Below are positions 6,397-15,854 of a DNA stretch of 64,000 nt, in pieces. The stretch is from NCBI RefSeq assembly GCF_003721565.1, contig NZ_RJJE01000017.1, positions 856,636 to 920,635 on the forward strand, in the 5' to 3' direction. Position numbers and translations under genes: made by a program. The notes beneath the pieces were generated by a model. It was given only the letters and a program-made list of their open reading frames with translations, was not told the DNA's origin and did no database searches. Position 1 is the first letter of the stretch. Each line of letters starts with the position of its first letter. This DNA comes from Rufibacter immobilis (GTDB lineage Bacteria; Bacteroidota; Bacteroidia; Cytophagales; Hymenobacteraceae).

Positions 6397-7548
6397 TTAA
6401 AGCTGTTGCAGCACAGCGTCCATGCGCTTAGCATCGGCAGGACGGTCCAGTGCGGTGTAAACTTTCAATAAAGACTGGACAGTAGTACGGTCTTTAGGCT
6501 GCACTTTATAGGCAGACTCAAAGTGAGGCAAGGCTTGGGTGAAGAATTTCTTCGCTTCGGTCTGCATTGCTTTGCCGTTTTTCTGGTACTCCGCAAGGCT
6601 CATTTTATTGGCCTTGTTGTTCAGGTTAGCCCCTTTGTTGAAGTAGTACACGCCCAGGTTGTACTGTGCGTCAAAGTTAGTTGGATCAAGTTCAGCGGCT
6701 TTCTTGTAAGAGGCAAGAGCATCATCTGGCTTCTTCATGCGCTCCAGCATGTTCCCGCGCACGGTGTACAGGTTAGCATTGTTAGGATCTGCCTTGATGG
6801 CAGCATCCAACTTAGCCATGCTTTCTTGCTCTCTGCCAGACTTCAGGTACAGATCCAATTCCTGCAACATGAAATTGCGGTTATCTGGGTACTTGGCACG
6901 GGCTTTCTCCAGCACAGCCAATGTCTCTTGGTCATTCTTTTCTACATTGCTGGAAATGTACAGTAACTGGTTGTACACGTTGGCTGAGGCCAGATTCTTA
7001 TCTACCAGTTGGTTGTATAGTTTCTTGGCGCCGGCGTAGTCTTCATTTCCAGCGGCGGCGTAGGCAGCATAGATATAAGCAGTGGTATCTTCCGGCTTAT
7101 AGCTAATGGCGTTTAAGTACGCTTTCTGAGCTTCAGCAAAGTTTTTGTTATTGTAGTGCTCCACCCCAGCATTAAGGGCGAAGGCGTACATGTTGCTCAT
7201 TAACGCTTCTTTGCGCTTATTGGCCTCATCTGTGAATTCCTTCTTCTTAGTTTCCAATTCTGGAACTTTAGAGAAGGCCTCATAGGCTTGTTTAGAAGCC
7301 TCAGCCGGGTCCATCAATTTGCCATATATCGGGTGGTTTGCCATGTCTTGATAAATCACACCTTTGTAGTACCAGGCTTTTGCGTTGTTCATTGTTTTTT
7401 CATGCACAACAGCTTTATCGATTTCAGCTTTCGCTTTATCCAGTGTTCCTTTCTGCTGGTGCATGATCGCGTTGGTGATGGCAGAAGTCTGGGCAAACGC
7501 CACTTGCATGGAGACTACCGCTGCTGCTGTTAAAAGAAACTTTTTCAT
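6397..7548 (-). CDS. Secreted tetratricopeptide-repeat protein
   Basis: I place the start at the Met codon at 7548, which gives a clean signal peptide (KKFLLTAAAVVSMQVAFA, then Gln); the longer frame to 7602 lacks sense as a leader. The 383-residue product is a chain of helical TPR units, for example KAWYYKGVIYQDM, AEAQKAYLNAISYKPEDTTAYIYAA, NLYTVRGNMLERMKKPDDALASYKKAAELDPTN and DAQYNLGVYYFNKG. Such proteins are periplasmic scaffolds; the partner is unknown. It lies 62 bases after gyrA on the same strand and could be co-transcribed with it. Confidence 0.85.
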   Translation of the reverse strand: MKKFLLTAAAVVSMQVAFAQTSAITNAIMHQQKGTLDKAKAEIDKAVVHEKTMNNAKAWYYKGVIYQDMANHPIYGKLMDPAEASKQAYEAFSKVPELETKKKEFTDEANKRKEALMSNMYAFALNAGVEHYNNKNFAEAQKAYLNAISYKPEDTTAYIYAAYAAAGNEDYAGAKKLYNQLVDKNLASANVYNQLLYISSNVEKNDQETLAVLEKARAKYPDNRNFMLQELDLYLKSGREQESMAKLDAAIKADPNNANLYTVRGNMLERMKKPDDALASYKKAAELDPTNFDAQYNLGVYYFNKGANLNNKANKMSLAEYQKNGKAMQTEAKKFFTQALPHFESAYKVQPKDRTTVQSLLKVYTALDRPADAKRMDAVLQQL

Positions 7549-7610
7549 TGCTTTCTTTAGGTTAGAATTAGGTTGTTCTGTATTAATAAAAATCAGGATC
7601 AAAAGATTCC

Positions 7611-10178
7611 TTAGTTTTCACTGATGGTCTCAGGATCAGTCAGATCTGAAGCAGTTTCCGGATCTATCATATCCTCAGGATTCAAGGCTTCCTCAATGGG
7701 CAGCTCTGATTCATTTAAGATAACTTCCGTCTTGTCTTCCACTTCAATCTTAGCCACAGAAGAGATTTCGTCCCCCTCATTTAGTCTAATCAGGCGTACA
7801 CCCTGGGAAACCCGTCCTATCACACGCAGATCGGCGACTCTTAAACGGATGGTGATACCAGATCTGTTGATGATCATGAGATCATCTGTGTCCAGTACGC
7901 CCATGATGGCTACCAAGTGTCCGGTCTTCTCGGTTACATTAAGGGTTTTCACTCCTTTTCCGCCCCGGTTGGTGATACGGTATTCTTCTAAAGCAGATCG
8001 TTTCCCGAAACCTTTTTCTGAAACTACCAGCAGGTTTGTATCTGGGTTGTGTACACAAACCATACCAACTACTTTATCATCTTCTCCGGCCAAGGTAACT
8101 CCGCGCACACCGGCGGCAGTACGCCCCATGGTTCTGACTTTCTCCTCATGGAACCTCACGGCTCTGCCGGAACGAAGCGCAATGATCACGTCATTAGCCC
8201 CATTGGTCATTTGAACATCCAGCAAACGGTCACCCTCATTGATGGTGATGGCCTGGATACCGGCAGCTCTTGGCCTAGAATAAGCCTCCAAAGGAGTTTT
8301 CTTGATGGTTCCCTGCTCCGTACAGAACACCAGGTAATTGTTGATCACGTAGTCTGGGTTCTTAAGCCCATGCACGTTGATGACCGCCCTCACCTTATCA
8401 TCTTTTTCAATGTTGATCAGGTTTTGGATCGCTCGGCCTTTAGTGGTTTTGCCTCCTTCCGGTACTTCATATACTTTGAGCCAGAAGACCTTGCCAGATT
8501 CAGTGAAAATGAGCAGGTAATTATGGGTGCTGGCAATAAATAAGTGTTCAGTAAAATCGTCCTGCTTAGAAGTGGCGGCACCTCTAGAACCCACGCCTCC
8601 ACGGCTTTGGCTGCGGTATTCTGTGAGCGGCGTTCGTTTCACATATCCTTCGTGGGAAATGGTGATCACCATGTTCTCATCTGGGATCATGTCTTCCAGG
8701 GAGATATCACTGGAAACCATTTCAATCTGAGTTCTGCGCTCGTCGCCGTAGCGGTCCCTGATGTCGGTAAGTTCCTGTTTAATGATCTCCATTCTCAGGC
8801 CTTCATCGGCAAGCACTTTGGTGAGGTAATCAATTAAGTCCTTGATCTCCTGGTACTCCTTCATGATCTTGTCGCGCTCCAGACCGGTTAAACGCTGCAG
8901 ACGCATCTCCAGAATAGCCCGGGCCTGGATATCTGACAACTGGAACCGGTCAATCAAGCCCATACGTGCCACCTCTGGGTCACGGGAAGAGCGAATAAGG
9001 TTGATGACTTCGTCCAGGTTATCCAGCGCAATCAGTAAGCCTTCCAAGATATGGGCACGCTTACGGGCCTCGTCTAACTCATACTGCGTTCTGCGGATTA
9101 CCACCTCATGGCGGTGCTCCACAAAATGCTTGATTAGGTCTTTCAGGTTAAGCGTCATTGGTCTGCCGCCTACCAACGCCACATTGTTTACACCAAAGGA
9201 TGACTGTAATTGCGTGTACTTGAACAGGTTGTTCAATACCACATTTGGTACAGCGTCACGTTTAAGGTCATACACAATGCGTAACCCTTCACGGTCAGAT
9301 TCATCGCGCAGATCAGAAATGCCTTCAATCTTCTTTTCATTCACCAATGCCGCCGTTTTCTCAATCATGGCGGCTTTGTTCACCATGTAAGGAATCTCTG
9401 TGACAATGATCTGGTCTTTCCCGGTTTTGGAAGTCTCAATTACTGCCTTAGCCCGCACAATTACTCGGCCACGGCCAGTCTCAAAGGCAGATTTAACACC
9501 ATCATAGCCATAGATAATCCCGCCGGTTGGGAAATCAGGGGCCGTGATGTGTTTCATCAGATCCGCTATGGTTATTTCTGGGTCATCTATGTAAGCAATA
9601 ATACCATTCACCACTTCTGTAAGGTTATGCGGAGCCATGTTAGTGGCCATACCTACCGCAATACCGGAAGTACCGTTTACCAGCAGGTTCGGTAATTTAG
9701 CAGGGAATACACTGGGTTCCTTGAGGGAGTCGTCAAAGTTGGGAACAAAGTCAACGGTATTTTTCTCAAGGTCGGCCAAAAGCTCGTCTGCAATTCTTTT
9801 CAGGCGGGCTTCAGTATAACGCATGGCCGCGGCAGAGTCTCCGTCAATAGATCCGAAGTTACCTTGCCCGTCTACCAACGGATAGCGCAGGGACCAGGGC
9901 TGAGCCATCCTAACCATGGTATCATACACTGAGGAGTCGCCGTGAGGGTGGTATTTACCTAACACCTCTCCTACTATCCTGGCTGACTTCTTGTACGCTT
10001 TGTTGTAGGATACTCCTAATTCAGACATCCCATACAACACGCGGCGGTGTACTGGCTTTAAACCATCGCGTACATCTGGAAGTGCGCGGGAGATAATCAC
10101 TGACATTGAATAGTCAATGTATGCGCCACGCATTTCGTCCTCGATGTTTATGGGAATAATCCGCTCGTTTTCTGCCAT
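7611..10178 (-). CDS. gyrA: DNA gyrase subunit A
   Basis: Subunit A of the type II topoisomerase that introduces negative supercoils. The 855-residue length is normal. The quinolone-determining region reads [19 protein letters not shown], so the usual Ser and Asp positions (E. coli Ser83 and Asp87) are wild type. The catalytic Tyr lies in [11 protein letters not shown]. The C-terminal beta-pinwheel contains the GyrA-box as NRGGKG, and repeated RGV/GGK turns. The tail is acidic (Asp/Glu/Pro-rich). gyrB is not in the window. The start ATG lies just after a short AT-rich leader. Confidence 0.98.
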   Translation of the reverse strand: MAENERIIPINIEDEMRGAYIDYSMSVIISRALPDVRDGLKPVHRRVLYGMSELGVSYNKAYKKSARIVGEVLGKYHPHGDSSVYDTMVRMAQPWSLRYPLVDGQGNFGSIDGDSAAAMRYTEARLKRIADELLADLEKNTVDFVPNFDDSLKEPSVFPAKLPNLLVNGTSGIAVGMATNMAPHNLTEVVNGIIAYIDDPEITIADLMKHITAPDFPTGGIIYGYDGVKSAFETGRGRVIVRAKAVIETSKTGKDQIIVTEIPYMVNKAAMIEKTAALVNEKKIEGISDLRDESDREGLRIVYDLKRDAVPNVVLNNLFKYTQLQSSFGVNNVALVGGRPMTLNLKDLIKHFVEHRHEVVIRRTQYELDEARKRAHILEGLLIALDNLDEVINLIRSSRDPEVARMGLIDRFQLSDIQARAILEMRLQRLTGLERDKIMKEYQEIKDLIDYLTKVLADEGLRMEIIKQELTDIRDRYGDERRTQIEMVSSDISLEDMIPDENMVITISHEGYVKRTPLTEYRSQSRGGVGSRGAATSKQDDFTEHLFIASTHNYLLIFTESGKVFWLKVYEVPEGGKTTKGRAIQNLINIEKDDKVRAVINVHGLKNPDYVINNYLVFCTEQGTIKKTPLEAYSRPRAAGIQAITINEGDRLLDVQMTNGANDVIIALRSGRAVRFHEEKVRTMGRTAAGVRGVTLAGEDDKVVGMVCVHNPDTNLLVVSEKGFGKRSALEEYRITNRGGKGVKTLNVTEKTGHLVAIMGVLDTDDLMIINRSGITIRLRVADLRVIGRVSQGVRLIRLNEGDEISSVAKIEVEDKTEVILNESELPIEEALNPEDMIDPETASDLTDPETISEN

Positions 10179-10255
10179 TTTACTTCAATTGAGCTTAAAA
10201 ATTTGTGTTTTGTATAAGCCTGCAATTTACGCAGAAAGATAGTGAAAAGCTAATT

Positions 10256-10504
10256 TTAGTCCTTTTTACGCCCTCGCTTCCCATTCATTTCCTGCTGCAT
10301 CTCCTTTGAGGGTTTTGGTAGTTTCTCCCCTATTCTGGGGTTCTGTTTTTTGTACCATGGCATGCCTCTGTACTCGCCTTCCCCATGGCGATGCACCATG
10401 CGCGTTTGGCAGGAGTTGATTGGACAACTAGGGCGGCAGGAACTGATCAAACCACAGCTAATGGAGACGAAGAGGAGTAAAAATGTTTTAAGCGAAGCGT
10501 TCAT
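10256..10504 (-). CDS. Small Cys-rich lipoprotein, unknown function
   Basis: 82 residues. A hydrophobic N-terminal segment ends in the lipobox LISSC (Cys23), followed by CRPSCPINSC, which places three or four Cys near the membrane anchor, then a His/Arg/Gly stretch and a very basic, Lys/Arg-rich tail (GKRGRKKD). The mature part looks unstructured. I do not recognise the family. It may be a real small lipoprotein, because the signal sequence and lipobox are good and the frame is complete. It sits alone between gyrA and a divergent secreted protein gene. Confidence 0.55.
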   Translation of the reverse strand: MNASLKTFLLLFVSISCGLISSCRPSCPINSCQTRMVHRHGEGEYRGMPWYKKQNPRIGEKLPKPSKEMQQEMNGKRGRKKD

Positions 10505-10569
10505 CTAGTACATTACAGCTTTGAGATTGTTTGCAAAATAAAAGTTTTTAAATCTATGTAACATATGTT

Positions 10570-10600
10570 TTTGAAAAACTATAGAATAATCATAAATTGT
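10570..10600 (+). promoter_or_regulatory. Promoter of the AT-rich secreted protein gene
   Basis: TTTG at 10570-10573, a 19-base spacer, then TAAATTGT at 10593-10600 (7 of 8 to TAnnTTTG). The start codon is 30 bases further on. Confidence 0.5.
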
Positions 10601-10629
10601 TTCAAACTTTATAGTAAATCATAACTAAA

Positions 10630-11397
10630 ATGAAATTAAATTATCATAAAGCATTATTAGTAGTGGGGTTATGTTGCTCATGGACAACTTTTTCCTATGG
10701 CCAAGGCAATACTCCTATGGGCCTTGCAGGTCAAACAAATGTGCAGTCATTAGGCAGACTAGGTGGCGCTGGGAGTACAGTCGTTTTCGAAAATAGATAC
10801 CAAGGTGTCAAAGGTAGCCCATATTTTTGGGATGTGTGGGCTCCTGGAAAAGTTATAGTAAAATCAGGTAATTCAGACAAGAACGAAGTTTTTGCTAATA
10901 TAAAATTAAAATTTGATGCTTACTCAAATCTATTAGTAGCAGTGATTCCTCAAACCAAGGACACATTACAATTTGGTACTGCCCCAATTATTTCGTTTAC
11001 TCTTCAGCATCCGATAGTTGGAAATTCTATTGACTTCAGACGTATTAAAGAAGCGCAGGCCATTGATCCAGCTCTTAGTGACGCTTTTTTTGCAGTATTA
11101 ACTGAAAGTACTGATATTAAGACTTCATTGGTTAAACGAGTACTCAAGAAAAAAATCGATGCTAATTTCAAAGGTGGGTACAGCGCCGGGCAAACCTATG
11201 ATGAAATTGTTGATGAGTCACAGTATTATATAGTTCATAATGGAAAGATGCAGAGGGTAAAAATCAACAGAAAGTCACTGCTGGACGTGTTCCCTTCTCA
11301 GGCTGATAAACTTAAAGCTTATATCGTTTCCAATAAATTAGCAATGTCTTCTGAGGCGGACTTGATTCAAGTACTGCAATATTTTTATACTCTCTAA
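10630..11397 (+). CDS. Secreted protein of unknown function
   Basis: 255 residues with a signal peptide ending near SYGQG (about residue 25). The mature part opens with a Gly/Asn-rich stretch, then reads as beta-rich (SPYFWDVWAPGKVIVKSG, NIKLKFDAYSNLLVAVIPQTKDTLQFG) and ends with helices (KIDANFKGGYSAGQTYDEI, then a Lys/Leu-rich C-terminus). No family is recognised. Codon use is clearly more AT-rich than in the neighbours, which fits recent acquisition or a fast-evolving gene. It has its own promoter and a strong hairpin downstream, so it is a single-gene unit. Confidence 0.75.
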   Translation: MKLNYHKALLVVGLCCSWTTFSYGQGNTPMGLAGQTNVQSLGRLGGAGSTVVFENRYQGVKGSPYFWDVWAPGKVIVKSGNSDKNEVFANIKLKFDAYSNLLVAVIPQTKDTLQFGTAPIISFTLQHPIVGNSIDFRRIKEAQAIDPALSDAFFAVLTESTDIKTSLVKRVLKKKIDANFKGGYSAGQTYDEIVDESQYYIVHNGKMQRVKINRKSLLDVFPSQADKLKAYIVSNKLAMSSEADLIQVLQYFYTL

Positions 11398-11410
11398 TTT
11401 GCCACCTTCT

Positions 11411-11452
11411 TCAACCAGCAGAGGCGGCCCATTAGCCGCCTCTGCTGGTTGA
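11411..11452. terminator. Hairpin between convergent genes
   Basis: Perfect 17-bp stem (TCAACCAGCAGAGGCGG and its complement) with an 8-nt loop. The T-runs are weak, but the position between two convergent stop codons fits a shared terminator. Confidence 0.7.
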
Positions 11453-11472
11453 AACTCTTCTTGGAGGAATAA

Positions 11473-13224
11473 CTAAAACTTCTGAGTCACTACTCCTCCT
11501 TTTCTACTGTCTACTTCTATGGTGAGGTCTGGCTTATTGGCCAATACAATCCACCTGACTTTGACGTAGCCCATGCCGGGAATGTTAGGTATTTCCAAAC
11601 GCGAAGGATTTTGCTTTTGCTCCTTCCCCAGGTTCAGGTCAGCGTTTTCCATGACCAATCCGGCTACTATACTTTGATCCTTTAAGGAAACATAGTCTGG
11701 CCTTTCAATCTTATATTTTAGATCTTGGCTGGAATGGGTGGGAATGATCCGGTTATTGGCAATGGTTGCGGTAACTTCGGTTAATCCATTGGAGAGCTTT
11801 CTGGTCTGCACCTCTCTTATCTCTAATTGCGGTAATTGATACGTTTGGTACACAGTGAAAGCCATGTTGCGGTGCGCGTCTTCCTCCAACAGAAAACCTG
11901 GGTGGGCTCTGGGGTAATTTTTCTTGAATCCCCCAATCTCCACCATTCCATAGGTTGGATGATCAAACGGTTCCCACTCCACAAAGGCATCATTGAAGAG
12001 CAACATCTTGTTGAAATCATACTGCTCTGCCTCCCGCTCTTGCCCCGATGCTGTTTTGCGGTCGAACTGGAGATAAGGCGACATAAGTTCATTGGTGAAC
12101 GTGAAGATGCCTCGGGCACCATGGAACCAGTCTAGTTCGCCCCCAAATGCCGAGTAAAGGTCTCTGTACACCACCATATAGGTATAGCCCGGAATCACCT
12201 GCTCCGCATATTTCCCAAGCAAATCGTAGACTTGGTTGTCATCTCTATTGTAGGTGTTTTGGTCTTCCTCTGCCCCAGGTCCACGTAAAATCATGCCGCC
12301 GTTGTTGTGGTAACTTTGGGCACCCGCAATGTTGGGATGGCGCAGCACAAAGTCTTTCACCGCTCGGTTTTCGGGCAGGGAGAAAGGATACTTAAAGGCT
12401 CCCCGCTGAATGTAATCAGGTTGCCAGTTCCATCCCCAGTCACGGTTAGGGTCATAGTAACCAATGGGATCTTCGTTCACCTTACCATCGCCGTCATTGT
12501 CCAAGCCCTCGTACCCCAGTAATTCATAGGTACCCGGTTGATCAGGCTTGGCAGGGATGAGACGTAATGGGTTCTGCGGATCCAAAATATACCTGCCGTT
12601 GGGCGACTTGCGGCGCATGAACGTGATGTGGCCGTCTTTGTTCAGGTCATCGGGTTGATCTTCATCAACCAACCCATCACCGTCATCGTCCAGTGGCATC
12701 ATGCCAGACCGGGGCGAGTGGGCGTTGTTGGGTTTGTGCATGAAGTTGTCACGCGCATCTGGGTTGATGGTGGGTATGATGTAGAAGGTTTTCTGCTGTA
12801 ACAGCTCCTTGATAAAACGGTTATCCTGGAAGTTTTCGGCTAAGTACCAGACGGTGTACAAGGCAAACTCTGCTCCCTGAATCTCATTGGAGTGGATGTT
12901 CCCGTCTATGTACATGGCCGGCTTCCGGAGAGGATCACCCGTCTTGAAATCAGAGACGGTTAAGACCCAGAGCCGACGTCCCTCATAGGAGTCACCAATG
13001 GTTTCCAGCTTTACCAGGTCTGGATGGGCTTTGGCTAATTGCTGACAGATCTGGGTAATGCCTGCATAGTCATAATAGCGGTTCCATGAAACGCTCACTT
13101 TGGGGTTGTGTGGGGTGCCCGCCGCTCTAAACACTTGTTCTGGTGTTTGTGCCCTAGAGGTCTGTACGCCGCAAAATGCCAGAAGAGAAGCAACTAGGGC
13201 AACAGGGAAAAATCGTTTCTTCAT
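11473..13224 (-). CDS. M14-family zinc carboxypeptidase, secreted
   Basis: Exported metallopeptidase. The start is placed at the ATG at 13224, giving the leader KKRFFPVALVASLLAFCG with cleavage near SRAQ; a GTG at 13236 overlaps the upstream stop codon and is a possible coupled start. Zinc ligands are His111 and Glu114 in GNIHSNE and the later His of SYHNNGG. NRDWGW is the substrate-binding Asn-Arg, and FTFTNE holds the general base Glu. Two Asp-rich calcium-type loops (DDDGDGLVDED, DNDGDGKVNED) interrupt the catalytic domain, as in bacterial relatives. The C-terminal 130 residues form a beta domain. It is last in a three-gene unit with a degenerate paralogue and an HD protein. Confidence 0.92.
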   Translation of the reverse strand: MKKRFFPVALVASLLAFCGVQTSRAQTPEQVFRAAGTPHNPKVSVSWNRYYDYAGITQICQQLAKAHPDLVKLETIGDSYEGRRLWVLTVSDFKTGDPLRKPAMYIDGNIHSNEIQGAEFALYTVWYLAENFQDNRFIKELLQQKTFYIIPTINPDARDNFMHKPNNAHSPRSGMMPLDDDGDGLVDEDQPDDLNKDGHITFMRRKSPNGRYILDPQNPLRLIPAKPDQPGTYELLGYEGLDNDGDGKVNEDPIGYYDPNRDWGWNWQPDYIQRGAFKYPFSLPENRAVKDFVLRHPNIAGAQSYHNNGGMILRGPGAEEDQNTYNRDDNQVYDLLGKYAEQVIPGYTYMVVYRDLYSAFGGELDWFHGARGIFTFTNELMSPYLQFDRKTASGQEREAEQYDFNKMLLFNDAFVEWEPFDHPTYGMVEIGGFKKNYPRAHPGFLLEEDAHRNMAFTVYQTYQLPQLEIREVQTRKLSNGLTEVTATIANNRIIPTHSSQDLKYKIERPDYVSLKDQSIVAGLVMENADLNLGKEQKQNPSRLEIPNIPGMGYVKVRWIVLANKPDLTIEVDSRKGGVVTQKF

Positions 13225-13235
13225 GTAAGGGTTCA

Positions 13236-14897
13236 CTAGCGTAAATTAACTCCTTTGGATTGGCTTCCGGCGGTAGGGCTGCTGGCCTCCACTGTCACAT
13301 AGCCTTTGCCGTTCACCAGCCACGTAACCTGGAACTTCTCCCCGGCGCCCAAAGCATTGCTCAACTGAATCTTGTTCCCTGACACCAGCTTCTGGTCATT
13401 TTCCAGCTTAAGCGTCACCTTTACTTTCTGCACCCATCTGGATTTATCACCTATCTCTGAATGGGTGGGCAAGGAGCCCTGGTTCAGGACATCGGCGGTA
13501 ATGCGGGTGAGGCCACCGGCTACTTTCTCTGACGTAATGTTCACGATCTGCAAAGAAGGCATCCATTTGGCATAGGCCGAGAAGAATTCAAAATGTTTTT
13601 GGGCAACGGGAGCCAGTAAACGTACCGGAGGCGTCTGTCTCACATAAGGCGCAAAACCACCGATCTCCACCTCCTGGTCCGGGAAATCTGGATGTTTGAA
13701 CCGTTTCCAGTCCACAAAAGCGCCTACCACCTCATTGGCTTCGGCCCACCGGATGAAGTTCACGTCTTCATGTTCTGAGGGAGCAACTGCTGCTTTACCA
13801 TTCACCGTGTCTTTAGGGGCAGATACTTTCGGCGTCCACCAGCCGGGAGTACTGTAACTGAACCTGCCGTAATGAAAGTAAGCCCACTGCAATACGTCTC
13901 CACTGCTTGGAGCCGCTTTGGGAGCGTTCTTCAGTTGGGTTGTATTGTTGTAGAGTTTGGAGATCTGGTCATTGACGGCGGCATCTTTTTCCAGCAGGCC
14001 GTTGATGATGCGTTTAGAAGCCTTGCCTTTGTCATAGGCCAGCGGCTGGGAAAGCGTATTGGCCGGACCCAAGACAAAAACGGCGTACACATTGCGGGCA
14101 TCATACATAAAATCGGCGAAGGCTTTGGTTTCCCGCTCAGAAATGGGATGTTCTCCGGCCCCTTCCTGGAAATAAGGATAATCAAAGGTGAAGTTGCGGT
14201 TGAAGACCACACCACCCTCCGGGTCTTCGTTCCATTTGCCGTCGCGGTCGTTGTCAATGCCTTCGGTGTAGAGCAGGTATTCGCCTTTCTCGCCTTTGGA
14301 AACATCGGCCTTGACCATAATGCGCGGGTCTTCCTTGGCCGGACGGTAAAGGCCCGTAGGGTTTTTCACGCGCATCATGGTAATGAGACCGTCTTTGTTT
14401 AAATCCTCAAACGGGTCCTCAAACATGCGGCCGTCCCGGTCATCATCTATGGGTTGGGCGTTGGCAGACCGTTCCCAACGCAGTTTCTCATGGTACTGTT
14501 CTGAAGCATCGGGCATGAGGTTGGGGAAAATGTAGAAGGTCTTGCTCTGTAACAGCTCCCGCACCGAGTCTTGCAACACCGCCGCCTGCAACATTTGTTC
14601 GGCCATTTGCACCGCCAGTTCAGTGGTGGCCAGTTGCGTGCCTTCTACCCCGGCGGCAATCACAATGGCCGGTTTGTTCACGGCATTATCTCGGCCCAAA
14701 GTCAGGAGCCAGATTTCTTTACCGGTGGCCGTTTTGCCTACGGTGGTAAGGGTGCTCAGTTTGCTGTATTTGCTGCTTAGTTTCTGGAGCCGTGCGGTTA
14801 GCTGATCGTAGCTTTGGTAATCGCGCTGGGCCGTGGCCAGGCTGGTAGCCCCACAGAAAGCAAAACCCACCAAAGCCGCTTTTATCTTTTGGTTCAT
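13236..14897 (-). CDS. M14-like protein with the catalytic site lost (pseudoenzyme)
   Basis: 553 residues, signal peptide ending near LATAQ, and the same domain plan as the downstream M14 peptidase, including both Asp-rich loops (DDDRDGRMFEDP, DNDRDGKWNEDP) and the C-terminal beta domain. Aligned to the neighbour, GNIHSNE becomes GVEGTQL, SYHNNGG becomes VLGPANT and FTFTNE becomes SYSTPGW, so both zinc His residues, the zinc Glu and the general-base Glu are all replaced. Asn-Arg (FNRNF) survives. The frame is intact, so this looks like a maintained non-catalytic paralogue, perhaps a substrate-binding or regulatory partner. Its stop overlaps a possible GTG start of the active gene; its own start overlaps the HD gene by 4 bases. 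Confidence 0.85.
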   Translation of the reverse strand: MNQKIKAALVGFAFCGATSLATAQRDYQSYDQLTARLQKLSSKYSKLSTLTTVGKTATGKEIWLLTLGRDNAVNKPAIVIAAGVEGTQLATTELAVQMAEQMLQAAVLQDSVRELLQSKTFYIFPNLMPDASEQYHEKLRWERSANAQPIDDDRDGRMFEDPFEDLNKDGLITMMRVKNPTGLYRPAKEDPRIMVKADVSKGEKGEYLLYTEGIDNDRDGKWNEDPEGGVVFNRNFTFDYPYFQEGAGEHPISERETKAFADFMYDARNVYAVFVLGPANTLSQPLAYDKGKASKRIINGLLEKDAAVNDQISKLYNNTTQLKNAPKAAPSSGDVLQWAYFHYGRFSYSTPGWWTPKVSAPKDTVNGKAAVAPSEHEDVNFIRWAEANEVVGAFVDWKRFKHPDFPDQEVEIGGFAPYVRQTPPVRLLAPVAQKHFEFFSAYAKWMPSLQIVNITSEKVAGGLTRITADVLNQGSLPTHSEIGDKSRWVQKVKVTLKLENDQKLVSGNKIQLSNALGAGEKFQVTWLVNGKGYVTVEASSPTAGSQSKGVNLR

Positions 14898-15616
14898 GAA
14901 GGTAACGGTGAAGCTGCCGGGGCGGCAGTTGAGGGAGAGGAAAGCTGAAAGTACTCCGGCGCTGGTTCTTCACCATGCCACTCACGAAGGAAACGCTCCA
15001 CAAACTGTTCCATGTACGCGTGCCGCTCCTGTGCCATGGCTTTGCCGGTGGCGGTATTGATTCTGTCTTTTAAAAGGAAAAGCTTTTCATAGAAGTGGTT
15101 GAGCGTGGCGCCTTTGTTCTTCTTGTATTCCTCAAAAGATGCGTGCAGCTGCGGAGGTTGATGGGGACTGTACATTTCACGGTCTTTGTGCCCGCCGTAG
15201 GCAAATGCCCGCCCAATTCCAATGGCGCCAATGGCATCCAGACGATCTGCGTCCTGTACCACCTGCGCCTCAAGGGTGGAGGGTGTGGTGTCTACCCCGG
15301 CTCCTTTGAAAGTTACCTCCCTGATGATCTGGCAAACTTTTTCAATCAATTCTGCTGGGGCGTGATGGGATTCTAGCCACGCTTTGGCTGCCCGCGGACC
15401 CGCTTCCTCATCCCCGGCGTTGAATTTCCAATCAGCAATGTCATGGAGCAATGCGCCTAACTGCACCACCGTGAGGTTGGCATTTTCCTGCTTCGCGATT
15501 TGAGTGGCGTTCTGCCAGACCCGTTTGATATGCCACCAGTCATGGCCAGAGCCTTCGCCGGTAAAAAGTTTTTCTACGTGTTGGGCGGTAGCCGCCACTA
15601 ATTCTTCCGGATTCAT
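14894..15616 (-). CDS. HD-domain phosphohydrolase
   Basis: 240 residues, cytosolic. The HD superfamily metal site is visible as His25 (GHDWWH), His58-Asp59 (LLHDIAD) and the later Asp in QDADRLDAIG. YfdR/YedJ-type HD proteins of this length and motif order hydrolyse nucleotides or nucleotide-like phosphates, but the substrate is not known. The C-terminus ends in a Ser/Pro/Ala-rich tail that reads through the start of the M14-like pseudoenzyme gene with a 4-base overlap, so the two are translationally coupled. First gene of the unit. Confidence 0.88.
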   Translation of the reverse strand: MNPEELVAATAQHVEKLFTGEGSGHDWWHIKRVWQNATQIAKQENANLTVVQLGALLHDIADWKFNAGDEEAGPRAAKAWLESHHAPAELIEKVCQIIREVTFKGAGVDTTPSTLEAQVVQDADRLDAIGAIGIGRAFAYGGHKDREMYSPHQPPQLHASFEEYKKNKGATLNHFYEKLFLLKDRINTATGKAMAQERHAYMEQFVERFLREWHGEEPAPEYFQLSSPSTAAPAASPLPS

Positions 15617-15672
15617 TCCCGAAAACTACTCAAAAAAAAGCAAAGCCCCACGTGGTTACTCCTTTAGCAGCC

Positions 15673-15728
15673 ATAGGTTTGCGTTTAGCGGCCGTTTTTC
15701 CAAAAAGAGCCGCTAAACGCAAACCTAT
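15673..15728. repeat. PR40 copy 6 with 8-bp palindromic flanks
   Basis: The core 15681-15720 is C-type. The palindrome extends 8 bp outward on both sides (ATAGGTTT / AAACCTAT), giving a 56-nt inverted repeat, the longest in the window. It lies between divergent genes. Confidence 0.9.
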
Positions 15729-15854
15729 TCCCAGATCATCGTACGCTTAATCAAATCAATTGAAAAAATTGCAGCTTCAGCAATGAATTGATGTATTGCG
15801 ATATTTTAATTATTATTTAAGCGTATACCTCCTTGACCCATCATAGAACTGCCT

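Noticed and set aside
13872..14402. Open frame of 176 codons on the plus strand inside the M14-like pseudoenzyme gene
   Set aside because: Antisense to a complete gene whose protein aligns throughout to its neighbour; no independent signal.
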